From Bisporella sp. PMI_857 (Eukaryota; Ascomycota; Leotiomycetes; Helotiales; Helotiaceae): DNA of 64,000 nt. The position numbers were made by a program, and so were the translations under genes. The stretch is from contig JAJSPD010000037.1 of NCBI GenBank assembly GCA_021307315.1, positions 248,001-312,000 of the forward strand, in the 5' to 3' direction. The notes below the pieces were generated by a model. It searched no databases and was not told where the DNA came from. It saw only the letters and a program-made list of their open reading frames with translations. Position 1 is the stretch's first letter. The number at the start of each line of letters is the position of its first letter. Shown here piece by piece: positions 35,011-47,400 of this stretch.

Positions 35011-36596
35011 GAAAGACGCTGCTTATACACTATTACGCTTATCTTACTTCGTTTTAATTCCATTGCTTGCTTTAGAAGCTTCAATGAAAATCACTATGCA
35101 TGAGGGATCTCAAGGCAATAAATACTCTGCTTTCGATATGCCAGCCAATTTCCTAAACTAAATCTAGCGCTATGATTGCTGCAGCGGCATACTTGCTACT
35201 TTTACTTGAAGGGATATACAGGACAGCCCAGATCAGCCTATTAGGTGCCAATCGACATAATTTCCAAATAGCACATCATGTCTAAGGGCCCATCATTGCT
35301 TACTACGATAATATTATTTCGTTGAGCTCTTCTATTCAGATTATCTTGAAAAGCTGTCGCTGTCAGAATATTATCTTGCTCTGCAAGACTGCAATCTCCA
35401 ATAGATCACATATGTTCTGCCAGGAACCAATCATCTCCCGTTCACTTCCAAGAGCAACAAGACGCTATCGTCTAGCCCAACAGAACTTGTGCCCTATTCG
35501 TCACACCAACATTGTCCGGGTTGCAATCATGGATGCTGCGCTACACCTAACCCTGTATCCAGTCGCGATCAACCTTGCCTATCCAAGTTGCCTCATAGGA
35601 ATCCCAATATTCGCTATCTAGATAATCTGCGAAACGGATTCTTAGCCATCGTGATGGGGGATAGCGCCGAGGGCTCTGGCTTTGGATTGTGCTTCTTTCC
35701 ATCCCTTTTCAGCTGCAATAGGATCACAGGTTGTTTTTTGTACTTCTATGAGGAGACTGTTGCCAAAGAATGCTCCTTCTGGCTCTATATTATTTTATTT
35801 CATAAGTTCGCGGTCCTTTGAATATTCGCCATCGTAGAATTCTTTTCATTTGTCTAGCCTTCGTCGTATGAGCCCTACCTCACCTTCTTTCCCATTCGTT
35901 TTATTGACCGGCCCGTCCTGCAAAGTCACCAATCTTTTTGGTGAAGACTGCGTAGGATAGTTTCGAGACATTGTTTCCTGCCTGCAACTATTGGCGCCAG
36001 CAATTATTCATCTGATTTCTCCAACTCTAGCAGGTTGTTGTCAGTGAAGACCTCTGTCGTATCATTGTACAAGTCTCGTTTCGAACATTCTAGCCTCTCA
36101 TTGGTTCGCTTTATTCACTCTTCGTGCTCGTCCTTCCGCTCGTGAAACTTTTACCTATGCGTCTGATGTTGTTCATTCTTCAAGTTTCAACATCCTAATT
36201 GCAGTTTGAGTCTTCTCGAGTTCAATGGACTTCCTCTATCATGGCTGATTTACTAGCGGCGGTTGGTTGATCATGTTGATTTCGTGATTTTATGCTACTA
36301 CCTTTGAGGTAGAATTCCACCTCCAGGCACCGATTTTGTCAATGCTAGGGCGGAGTAAATACTGCCATCTTGTGCTTTGCACCGGATTATTGCAAGATCC
36401 TCAAGGCGGTTTTCGTTTGTCCCGAATCTTTAGGACAAAATTACACTTTTCACAGGGTGTCTTGGTCGAAATATAGAAATCGGAATCCGATCCAATGTAG
36501 TAAAAGCTCATATACGTTTTGTATTGGCTTATCTGCTAGCTTTGCGCTGACCGTATGCAAATATTGACACCATATATACATATTTTGATTTCTGAT
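35011..36596. other. 1.6-kb gap between convergent genes
   Basis: Neither flanking gene needs a promoter here, yet the gap is long. It is pyrimidine-rich on the plus strand from about 35800 to 36200. ORFs are short and match no family I know. I see no tRNA or transposon features. Confidence 0.5.
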
Positions 36597-37859
36597 TTAC
36601 TCCCTAACAAACAGCCCAGCCATTCCCATTCCAGTGCCTATACACATGCTTACAACGCCAGTCTGCAGTCCCTGTCTTTCTAGCTCTGGTAGCAAGCCAG
36701 CTAACATCCTCGCACCCGTCGCTCCGAGTGGATGGCCTAGTGCAATCGCGCCTCCCTTGGGATTTACTCTACCCTCCTCCAATCGCTTCTCAAGTCCAAG
36801 TTCTCTGATTGAGTAGAGTGCTTGACTAGCGAACGCTTCATTGATTTCCCAGATACCGATATCTTCAGTGCTGAGTCCGGTGTACTCTAGTAGCTTAGGG
36901 ATGGCTATCGCAGGGCCAATACCCATCTCATCTGGCTTACACCCCGCTACCTGGGTTCCTGCCCACTTTCCTATAATCGAAGAAGTAAGACCTAGTTCCG
37001 TAGCTGTACTCCTCCGCATTAAAAGCGTAGCGGCAGCTCCATCCGAGATCTGCGACGAGTTTCCTGCCGTCGAAGCACCGTTTTCTTTGAACGCCGGCTT
37101 AAGCTTCTGCATCCCCTCCAGACTAGCATTCGTCCTAACTCCATCATCTTTCTCAACCGTGATTTCCTTCTCTTCGCCCACCTTCTCCCCGGCCTTGTTT
37201 ACCTCCTGAAACCTCGTCGTCACGGGCACGATCTCCTTATCGAACAATCCCTCAGCCTGCGCCTTTGCAGCCTTCTGATGCGACATAACAGCTAACGCAT
37301 CCTGATCCGCCCTGCTAACACCATACCTCTCTGCAACATTCTCGCTCGTCAGCCCCATCGGCATGATGCAATCCCTCGCATCCTTTACCTCGCTCTCCCT
37401 CAACGCCGGCCATAACACCGTCGGGATTGCCTTACTCCCATAATTCCTCGTCATGCTCTCCATCCCGCCTCCGATGCCTACATCGATCATACCCGTGGCA
37501 ATCTCGTGAGCTACGTTGGTTATGGCGCTTAGGCCGGAGGAGCATGCGCGGTTGACGGTGTAGAATGATGTTGTGGTGGGGATTCCGACGTGGTTCATGG
37601 CCATGCGGCCTGCTTTTGAGCCGCCAAGCTCAGAGAGCACGACACCGATACCGACATCCTGTATGAGTGCTGGGTCCAAGTTGGGATTGGCTGTAAGAGT
37701 GGCTTTGAGGACGGTAGCGAGGAGTTCCTCTGGGTAGGCGTCTTTGAGACCACCTTTATAGGAGCGTGTTATGGGCGTGCGTAGAGAGGAGAGGATGACG
37801 ATGTCTGAAGGATCTTTCCTCAGGATTTCCTTGAGGCCCTTCCGGATAGGTCCGGACAT
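36597..37859 (-). CDS. 3-ketoacyl-CoA thiolase (acetyl-CoA C-acyltransferase)
   Basis: Last step of beta-oxidation: cleaves 3-ketoacyl-CoA with CoA to acetyl-CoA and a shortened acyl-CoA. Single exon, 420 residues. The nucleophilic cysteine is C106 in NRACSSGL. The other active-site blocks are INEAFASQ, GHPLGATGARM (H376) and MCIGTGMGMAG (general-base C406). The motif INEAFASQ and the length fit KAT-type degradative thiolases rather than cytosolic acetoacetyl-CoA thiolase. The N-terminus MSGPIRKGLKEILRK lacks a clear PTS2 nonapeptide and the C-terminus (FVRE) is not a PTS1, so compartment is uncertain. The frame is open 24 nt further upstream, but only with TTG; the ATG at 37859 is the start. 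Confidence 0.92.
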   Translation of the reverse strand: MSGPIRKGLKEILRKDPSDIVILSSLRTPITRSYKGGLKDAYPEELLATVLKATLTANPNLDPALIQDVGIGVVLSELGGSKAGRMAMNHVGIPTTTSFYTVNRACSSGLSAITNVAHEIATGMIDVGIGGGMESMTRNYGSKAIPTVLWPALRESEVKDARDCIMPMGLTSENVAERYGVSRADQDALAVMSHQKAAKAQAEGLFDKEIVPVTTRFQEVNKAGEKVGEEKEITVEKDDGVRTNASLEGMQKLKPAFKENGASTAGNSSQISDGAAATLLMRRSTATELGLTSSIIGKWAGTQVAGCKPDEMGIGPAIAIPKLLEYTGLSTEDIGIWEINEAFASQALYSIRELGLEKRLEEGRVNPKGGAIALGHPLGATGARMLAGLLPELERQGLQTGVVSMCIGTGMGMAGLFVRE

Positions 37860-38956
37860 CTTGGGAAAACGCTGAGATGGCAAGATTATTTTTTGTAGTT
37901 GGGTGTTTAAGGGCCAGTTGTAGCGGAAATGTGAATGGAAAACTTTTGATCAGAATGATGATGTAATCCAGAAATAAACCATGCAAGCTCATATATACAC
38001 CTCAGCCAACTATCCTAAAGGAGAGAAACTAAGACACAGAACGAACAAGGTAATAGACGTCGAAGGATATATATATATTAAATGCCCCGTCAACGCCCCT
38101 GCGGCTCACGCCCCGCGAACTCGGCACCGCCATCGGTATCCAGCGCCCGGGTAAGAATTTTACCAACCCTCGCTCCCATTGGCCGAAGCCCCTAGAACCC
38201 TAAAGTTTGCTGCACATCTGCAGTTTCGCCCTCTTCAGTCGCCCTGCTGCAAAAAGGGCGCCCAGGGCATGCTAGTCGCTACCGAATCGCCAACCGCTTG
38301 GCGGCGATGTTGGGGTCCAAAGCCTACTCGGCGAACCTTCAGCCTTTCACATTTGCTGGACCCAGTCGCGGCGCTTTGCTGTGTGTTGGTTGCTTCTGGC
38401 GGCGCTGGCGGAGCCTTATAATTGCTTGTAAAAGCTTGCGATCGCGAATGGAGGCGATGCCAAGATGTGGTGGTGGTGGTGTTAGGTGGTCAAATGGAGC
38501 TATGGCTACCAATTGAGTTGACCATGTCGAGCATTTATACTTGCTCAAGAGTTCTGTAGCTGCAATGAGTTTCAATACAGATTTCATACTAGAGCAGGCG
38601 ACCTGGAAATGTAAAGTAATTGAGGAAGTGTTTTTTTAAATTAATTACAGCCTTTCTTATCACCTGGTGGCTCCGTTACAGCACACTAGATTCCTTCTTT
38701 CAGATTTCACTCATATTAATTAGTCATATTCGTCTCGACTCCCTCATTATACTCTGTTAGACGCCACATTTATTCTATTAACGCTATGTGTATATTAACG
38801 ACTAAACTTTAAGTAAAGCTTTCTACAGCTCAAAATAGAGTATCGGCTGGATCCCCAACGCCATGCTCGCTGAAATGGTCTCATGATATCGTACTCCATA
38901 CATCGCCTTGTAGATTGAAGAATCAGAGTGATCATCCCCTTCAGAAATTGTTCATG
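37860..38956. other. 1.1-kb intergenic region, thiolase promoter side
   Basis: Upstream region of the thiolase gene and 3' flank of the next minus-strand gene. A short TA run lies near 38067-38079 and an ATTGG (inverted CCAAT) near 38178. I looked for CCTCGG/CCGAGG fatty-acid-response elements close to the thiolase start and saw none. Confidence 0.5.
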
Positions 38957-39912
38957 TTACGTCGTGATGATATGGCTGAAGTGGCCAGGTACTTTATTTC
39001 GACACTTCTCGCAATCAGCCCGGTAGCCCATGGTAAAGGTTCTCTTCATCCCAACTCCGTTACCATCCGGGTCGCCTCCAATACCTGTCCACTGGCGTAA
39101 GCTATGCTTTGAGCGCGTATGGCCCTTTTTTGTAGGTGTTTCTCGATCAACATCCATCTGCATTTCACCAATTCCATGAACTATGGCGGCAGGGCTCGGC
39201 TCGCCTTCACTGATGGGGCTTGGTATGCTCCGATTTGCCAAAAACGAATCGCCTCTGTAATCTGTATTCATTGGCTCCTCCGCAATTCCTTGGGCTCGGT
39301 CGGCTCTAAAGTCCGTTATAAGGCGGAATGGTCTATTAGTATGTACACTCTTGGAGAATTGGCTATGTATCGGCGTCGGCACACGACCTGTGATTGTAGG
39401 GGATGGATCGTTTCGAAAAGATCCAGGAGAAAGGTGGATGCTGTCTTCCATCTCACAGTCTTCCGAGTAGAGTGAGTAAGCAGAGATTTGCGTCGGCTGA
39501 GAATCGTTCATAGCATCCAGAGGGGGCGATGTTGGCGTGATGCTGTTTCCAGATGGTGATGTAAAAGGGGTATGGAATGACTTTGGCTCCTTCGCAACCA
39601 TGGGCTCCTCACAATCTGAGTCTGCGGGGGTGATGGTAGGCGGCTGAGGAGTTCCCTGCGCAGTAGACTGATTGAGGAGGAACGGAGAAGCATTGCGATT
39701 CAGTTTGGGAGATGTGCGATGCGGCAAGTTGGCAATCCGACGTTTCTATGGAAAGCGTTAGTCAATATAGATCATATAAACGTAGATCGGGGATTCCTCA
39801 CTATCCGATGCTCGCTGAAGCCTGATGTCTCAAACTCGTCATCTTCGGTCCTGCCGTGCTTCCGACAATTGTTTTGCTGTACAAACATGTTGGTTTGCTC
39901 TTGATAGTCCAT
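38957..39912 (-). CDS. Hypothetical Ser/Thr/Pro-rich protein with C-terminal CxxC motif
   Basis: Not assigned to a family with a known function. Two exons, 39912-39802 and 39745-38957 (56-nt intron GTGAGG..CATAG, phase 0, branch point GACTAAC), give 299 residues. The start ATG has a strong context (aaaATGg). The N-terminus carries Cys/His (NNCRKHG), then EHRIKRRIANLPHRTSP, where a basic stretch could be a nuclear signal. The middle is disordered and rich in Ser-Pro/Thr-Pro sites (SPSGNSITPTSPP, TPIHSQF), hinting at CDK or MAPK phosphorylation. The last segment, TMGYRADCEKCRNKVPGHF, is compact, with CxxC and a later His that could bind a metal; it looks like a conserved fungal C-terminal motif. 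A regulatory role is a guess. Confidence 0.7.
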
Positions 39913-40540
39913 TTGATAAGTTCTGGGCTGTCTCGTCTTGTTATCGTTGATGCGTCGTGTCTGAAAAGCTGAAGTTCGTGTACGAGGTACAGGATGGCGA
40001 GGCTGGGAGAGATCTGCCGCGGTTGTGGAATATGTGAATGTGCAAATTGTTGGAATTCCAAGAACCCTGAACTTATTATCGCTTTAAGAGAGTGTGGGGT
40101 GTATCAGATAGTTCTGGCAGATTGTGAGGTGTAGTTTCAGAGGTGCTTCATGATCGCGAAGTCAGAGCGGGCAAGACCTGAAGTCTACTAAGACAGAGAC
40201 GGAATCCCACGGTCTGACCTAGGCTGCCTGCCTGCCTGCCTTACCCCTTGATGAGGTAAGCGCAAAGGCACAAAGTGCGGCCGCTTGTGCCTTAGCTTAT
40301 GCCAAGACTTCCAAGCCACCAGTGCCGGACACGTGAGTTCCAGCGCCAAATTGGGACCAGTGCATGCTGTTTCGTTTGCATTGGAATCCGCACAGTATTG
40401 TTTAGTGAATATGTCCTCTCGTCCATGTTGATCCCAATGAGAAAAAAGGAGAAGAAAGACAAGTGTTCTCATGTTACAGCTTCGCGAAGGGCGTGATGTA
40501 GTGTTGTACAACCGGATGGGCTGACTATATTAGACATGGA

Positions 40541-40545
40541 CCAAT
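40541..40545 (+). promoter_or_regulatory. CCAAT box
   Basis: CCAAT within ccaatcag, 200 bp upstream of the DAHP synthase ATG and in the orientation and context preferred by the fungal CCAAT-binding (Hap) complex. Motif evidence only. Confidence 0.4.
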
Positions 40546-40612
40546 CAGACCATCGATTATCTCACTTCAAATACTGCGGGGCAAAAGTGATCGTATCAAA
40601 ACTTTCAGTTGT

Positions 40613-40619
40613 TGACTCA
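40613..40619 (+). promoter_or_regulatory. Cross-pathway control element (TGACTCA) upstream of DAHP synthase
   Basis: A perfect palindromic TGACTCA, the consensus of Gcn4/CPC1/CpcA, 126 bp before the ATG at 40745. DAHP synthase genes of yeast and other fungi are known targets of general amino-acid control, so motif, position and gene agree. Confidence 0.7.
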
Positions 40620-40744
40620 CTGCTACCATATCTTATTTGTACAACTGCAACATCCCCTACTTATTATCATCCTTTCTAAACACTTTATCCTCTGCTAATA
40701 CTCCCTGCCTTCTTGTACAACACTTTCATTTCAACACATTCAAA

Positions 40745-41965
<1,221 letters not shown>

Positions 41966-42287
41966 TGTATGCGAAAGGAGGATGGGACGAACTGGAAATG
42001 GAATTTAAAGCGAATTTGGGGGCATATGGCGTTTCTAGGGTTTAGGAAAAAGTTTGAACCAGGATTTCTGATGCATTGACCTCCTTCTGTATTCAACCCA
42101 GACGAGGATTTGAAAAAAGAACCTGCATAGCTGCATAATCTAGTAGTCTATACATTCCCGAATCACATTTACTCAGAACCATAAGCAGACAAGCGTATCA
42201 CTTCCAATTGAAATGTATTTAAAAATGCCTAAAGCCCTATGTCTAACGCTATGCTTCCAACTCCATTTATAATGCTGCATCATGTGT
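41966..42287. other. Short gap between convergent genes
   Basis: 322 bp of 3' flanks of DAHP synthase and the aldo-keto reductase. Nothing else is recognised. Confidence 0.6.
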
Positions 42288-43415
42288 TCATGGCTTGTCG
42301 CCAGACTCGGGAATAACCCCCATCACTTTCCTGGCGTTGACATACCCTTCCTCAGGACTCGCCCAAGTATAATCCTTCCACTTCCCCAAGATCTTCCAAA
42401 TGCCCTCAGCATATCCTTCTACTTCCTTCCTCCTAGCAATACTCCACTCCCTGTCTCTCTTTGCTACTTCTCCATCCTTCAACGGTAGGCCATCGAGGAC
42501 GCTGTTCCAAACCTTCATGGTCTCCTCCAACTCATCCAGATTACTGACACCCATCACGCTGATGCCAACACCCCCAAGACCGCCCACACTCGCCCCGTCT
42601 CTTGACCACGTGTCTAGCCCCCATCGAATAGAGACGACTTCAAGCCTTTCCCCCTTTCCCTCCACGAACCTTGCTGCTTCCTGAACAATGTCCCTCAACC
42701 CCTGACCAGCAGGGTGAAAGTCCCCGATACCGCCCACCGGAACGCCCCTACCCCTAAGTAACCCCATTCCTAGCACGCTCGCATTCGGCACAGCCGCTAC
42801 GCCAGCCTTGCGCAGCCTCTCTAGGCCCTTCGTCTCTAGCGTCGTATTCTGCAGCGTGAAATTTGCATAGCTCTGCACGGCATCCAGAGGCTCACCCGTC
42901 TCTTTCAGCACCAGCTCCGCCAACTCGCAAAGCAACGGAACAGGATAACCACTTATGCCGACATAACGTACGGTACCCTCCTCGTCCCGGATCCGCCTTA
43001 GCTCCCTGATGCAGCCTAGAACCTCCCGCGGAGAGACAAACTCCACGTCATGGCAGTACACGACATCCAACCACTTTGTCCCTAGCCTCTCCAGCGACCT
43101 CTTCACGCTGAACCGCGCCCACGCCGGGGAATAGTCAAACTCGCTGGCCGCGATCCGGCCTACCTTCGTCAGGAGATAGTATTCCTCGCGCGGAACCGGG
43201 CACGCGGGATGCGTGAGCGCCTGGCCCAGGAGGGACTCCGAGGGGCCGTAGTAGGGCGAGGTGTCGAAAGCGCGAACGCCGAGGGCCAGGGCGCGATGGA
43301 TGATCTCCGTGGTTGGCAGCGCGAAGGGGTCCGCGTTGTATTGCGTATTGAAGGTTGCGGTGCCGCAGATGAGAGGGGGGAGAAGGGTGTTAAGCGGAGG
43401 TTGGGTGGGTGGCAT
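42288..43415 (-). CDS. ARA2: Aldo-keto reductase, D-arabinose 1-dehydrogenase (Ara2) type
   Basis: NAD(P)-dependent oxidoreductase. Ara2 oxidises D-arabinose to D-arabinono-1,4-lactone for synthesis of the fungal antioxidant erythroascorbate. Single exon, 375 residues. The catalytic tetrad is visible: D51 and Y56 in FDTSPYYGPSE, K84 in LLTKVGR and H122 in VYCHDVEF. The family block VRYVGISGYP and the L-galactose/arabinose dehydrogenase-like QSYANFTLQNTTL follow. It is about 40 residues longer than yeast Ara2, mainly in a Gly-rich loop (GLGGVGISVMGVSN) and the C-terminus. The coding region is GC-rich and has no intron. The call to Ara2 rather than a general reductase rests on the SPYYGPSE-type blocks. 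Confidence 0.85.
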   Translation of the reverse strand: MPPTQPPLNTLLPPLICGTATFNTQYNADPFALPTTEIIHRALALGVRAFDTSPYYGPSESLLGQALTHPACPVPREEYYLLTKVGRIAASEFDYSPAWARFSVKRSLERLGTKWLDVVYCHDVEFVSPREVLGCIRELRRIRDEEGTVRYVGISGYPVPLLCELAELVLKETGEPLDAVQSYANFTLQNTTLETKGLERLRKAGVAAVPNASVLGMGLLRGRGVPVGGIGDFHPAGQGLRDIVQEAARFVEGKGERLEVVSIRWGLDTWSRDGASVGGLGGVGISVMGVSNLDELEETMKVWNSVLDGLPLKDGEVAKRDREWSIARRKEVEGYAEGIWKILGKWKDYTWASPEEGYVNARKVMGVIPESGDKP

Positions 43416-44476
43416 GGTTTAGCTTTTGCACCTCTGTCTTGCGCGGATTCGAGCAGGCGAGATGGGGAGGCAGTTGTATGTATAGAAAGGGATGGAAGAG
43501 CGCAAGCGGGAGCTGTCAGATGAGAATGACAGCAGGCAGAATGGAATGCCGGCGGACTATAACATTTTGTTCGTGGCAAGGAGTGGCTGTTTTCGTGGTG
43601 AAAACGTGCAATGTAAAATGTTGATCTGGTTTCGACGATGGTGGGGGCCCCTCCTTCCTCGTCTACTCGGTAGTTCAGAAATGCTGTTGAAAGGTACTTC
43701 AGTTTGCATGATAACGGCCATATACAAAACTATGTTCCTACGTCTGAACTTCTTACAATTTCTGCGAATCAGAACTAAGCTAAATGGATCGAGGGGTAGT
43801 TATTCATACATTGGGCTGTGATGCAATAGCCGTCATCTTGTCGTCATCATCAGCGACTTTTTTCCTTCCCTCCTCCAATATTTCTGGCTTCGGGCAGTGC
43901 ATCTGGGTTTCAATCCATCTTCGTTTCTTTGTTTCATTCTCCTCTTGCTTGCGTAGTCTGAATTTTTGATACAAATGCAGTGGATGCGGCTCATGGTGGG
44001 GTTATTGTCGATCAATCTCGATTTTCCGTCATCGAAACGCCGATGCCCGACTTTTTTTTTGCCTTGCAAGTTGTTCGCCACGTGATTGAATACAAGGCCG
44101 CTGCTATGTAGGCACAGTCGGCGGAGAGAGGTGTATAGACTCGAAAAATGAAAAGTAAATTATTGTTATTAAGGAAGACAATGCTATTGGAACAGTGGAG
44201 ATAATCGAAACAGGAATAAGGGTATAACCAAGCGAAAGATCAAAGACCAAAGTGACACTATTTGCTCCTAGGTAGGGAAGCTAGTGATTTTAAGCACTTT
44301 TCTGAAATACAAAAAACCGTATTATATCCTGCAAGATCAGGAGGGTGTACCAATATCCCAAATCGCTCAACGATGCATGAAAAGGCAACTAACTCCCATT
44401 ACATGCTTGTGTTTTGACCTAACCGCTCTGTCCCATAGGTATTTTCCATTTTTAGTATAAAAACCCTGACAATATG
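43416..44476. other. 1.1-kb intergenic region, aldo-keto reductase promoter side
   Basis: Promoter of the reductase gene and 3' flank of the transporter gene. A CACGTGATT site lies near 44080 and a T9 tract near 44050. No coding gene is supported. Confidence 0.5.
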
Positions 44477-47400
44477 TCACGACGCTGCCGCTAACACGTA
44501 TGATGTGATGGCATCCATTCTCTCCGTTGTCATCTTCAACGATATCCGCAACAGTTCTCGAGCAATGTCAGGCTCCTCCTTCTGCAGCTGTTTCCAGTGA
44601 TCCCTGCTCAGTAACCAGATTACGCAATCGCGTTCGGCCTGCACGGTAGCAGTGCGATATGTCTCAGAAAAGAATGGTAATTCTCCGCATGTCGTTCCTG
44701 CTACAATGCTCTCCCAGTATTCGCCTTGAGGCAGCTCATACTTCGCTCGTAGTATACCTTCCTCCACAAGGTAGAAACCTTTTGCTGGTTCGCCGACACG
44801 GAAAAGAACTGTTCCTTGAAGGTACTCTTTTTTCTCAAAAAACCTCAGGGCTGAGAACCAAAAGTCTTCGTTCTTGTCTGTCAAACCTTGGAATGTCTGC
44901 AAAATTAGTCGGAGAGGTTCTTTCAAGTTGTAGTATCGCGTTTCGCTTGGCTGCTGATCCAGAACTGTGGTAGCAGATCTTTGAAGTTGATTGAATCTGG
45001 GAGAGTTTCGCGGAGGATTCATCATAGTTGATGGAGCCTGACGATCGTTCGGTACATCTAAATGGCCCGGCCCCGCATTGTTCTTTATCCGAGCTTCCTT
45101 GCTCACGTAGAGCGTTTTCAAATACTCATTCTCACAACTTTCCAGTGCTGAATTGAGATCTTCAAACATTTTTACATCAATCTCTTCCTGACCAAGACCA
45201 ACACTGATCAAGCTCTTGCCGAGCTCCTGTTCAGCGTGAACACCGCTCAAATATAGAGTGACGCCCTTTTTATACAATATTCGACTGAGGCGATTGAAAG
45301 CCTCAGCTGCTGAATAGTCTATGCCCGTGACGTGCTGGAGGTCCAGTACCAAGAAGCGAATCGGCCTCGCGTCGAATGCTTGTTCATCAATCAAATGACG
45401 AATCTCATTCTCTGCGCTCACTATGGTGCCAAAGAACAGAAACCCAGCTAACTTCTTTACTTGAGTCTGCTCTCCTACCTTTTGAAGATAGTGGGTTTGC
45501 GTAGGGTTTCTTCTAACTGTTGATCGTACGATATTGCCTGGATATGAGGCGCGTACAGCTGGAATTCTTGATGTTTGCCACGTAGTTGACACAAACGCAA
45601 GTCCGATACCTACAAATATTCCGATTACAAAATCGTAAATGCCCATGACAAGCACAATCGTGATGACCTTGGAGATGTTAGTTTCATGGGCATATGGGGT
45701 ATGACTATATCAGAGTTTATCGCGAGGGGACTACTCTGTGCACCAACGCGTATAGACAGACAAGGTAGAACTTACAGTCAAGTACTCAAGCCATTTCAAT
45801 TTCTTCCTGGAGTCCCAAACGGCTTCAATGAAAAGCTCGAACCCAAGCAGAAAGATGAGGCAGCCAACCATCATAACTGGAATGTACCCAATAGTCGCGG
45901 GCCCAGTAATGAGTAAGACTCCGGTCAGTATAGCAAGTAGTACGCCAGCCGAACGTCCCTCAGCACCAGCCTTGATAAACACCACACTATTAGAATATAC
46001 TAGGTAGTTCTGCATACTGCCTAGGATACCGGAAAGAGCATTAGATATACCATGTGCTCTTAACTCTCGATCCAGATCAAGATCATCCTGTCCAAGGGCA
46101 AATCCAAGAGCAGGAACATTGATAGGGACGTGCAAGACTCCAAAGAATGTTAGTGCAAACATGGCCGGGACGGTGTGCAATATCGCGTCCCAACGTATAA
46201 GTTTGAAGTCTGTACTAGTCAGCAGAGCCTAAAAGTGGAGTGGCGACTAATATACTTTCGCCTGTGTACAAAGTCCAGAAGTACCACCAAGGCTCATCAC
46301 CTTCCGGACTATCAAAGATCCAGCCTGTGTTTCGCATGCTGTGTATCTCCAGGGCATCAAGCGAGAACACGAAGAAATAAAAGACCGCCCCAATCGAGAG
46401 GATATAGCCAGGTATGAGAAACTTCTTTAAAGAGCCTTCTCCAACTACTCCTCTTAGCCAGCCAAGAATTATGGCAAGAACGAATGGAATAGCCCAATGG
46501 AAAAAAGTATCGAGCTGGAACATTGTCTTCAGTGTGGGTATGTCGTAGTTAAGGTTACCCTCAAGTCTAGCAGACACTTCAAATCCTGTGGCGATCAAGA
46601 ACCAGCCAACGCCACCAATACACCCTACCAGGATATGTCTAGGGATGAATCCGACTATGTAACCAAAGTTGAGGAGACCCTGGAGATAAAATACAAGGCC
46701 GGTAAGAATTGAACTTAGTTGATATGAGACAATGGTGGTAGCGATCACAGACGTTGGTTTGTCCTCCCCTACAAGACTCATGATAGTGAAAGCCATCTTG
46801 TGGAAAAAAGGGACGACCTCGATCTATGGCATTGTAAGCAATCAGCTAACGGGGCATTCTTTGAAGATAACATACCATTTCTGACCCAATAGCATTGTTG
46901 AATTTACTCCCGCCAAGAGAAAATACCAGCTGTGACACGATACAACTCACATAGAACATAGAAATTCCAGCAGGCCCAAGGCTTGCAAATATGGGAGTTC
47001 CTAGAGGGAAAAGAATCATTCCTATGAGCCTAATCAGCATCACTCTCCCAAGATAAAGACCAGCGTTCCCAAGCTAGTTGGAGGAAACCCAAAACTAGTG
47101 GGTAGTCATATGTCCTCATTGTTTCTCCTTGATATGTTGAGAAATATAAAACGCTATTGAACATACCATACGATAAAGCATCAAGAATATTCAGTAGAGT
47201 ACCTAAAATCGCAGCTGGGAAGTTGCGGGCCGGTGTATAAACAACGGTCTCAACAACCTTTTCTCTAGTCCAATTTTTGGGAGCAAAGACTCTCCGAGCA
47301 AGCTGAGAACTCTTTGCTTTGGGCCAGGACGTGAACCTTCGCAGTGTTGGCCACGAAATTATCCTTCTGATAGCTTGACCTTCCACATCTACGCCATCAT

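Larger units (their letters stand above)
39913..40744. other. Divergent promoter of the hypothetical gene and DAHP synthase
   Basis: 832 bp between divergent starts. It contains a short CCTG repeat near 40224-40240, a CCAAT box and a Gcn4/CPC1-type site. No coding gene is seen. Confidence 0.6.
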
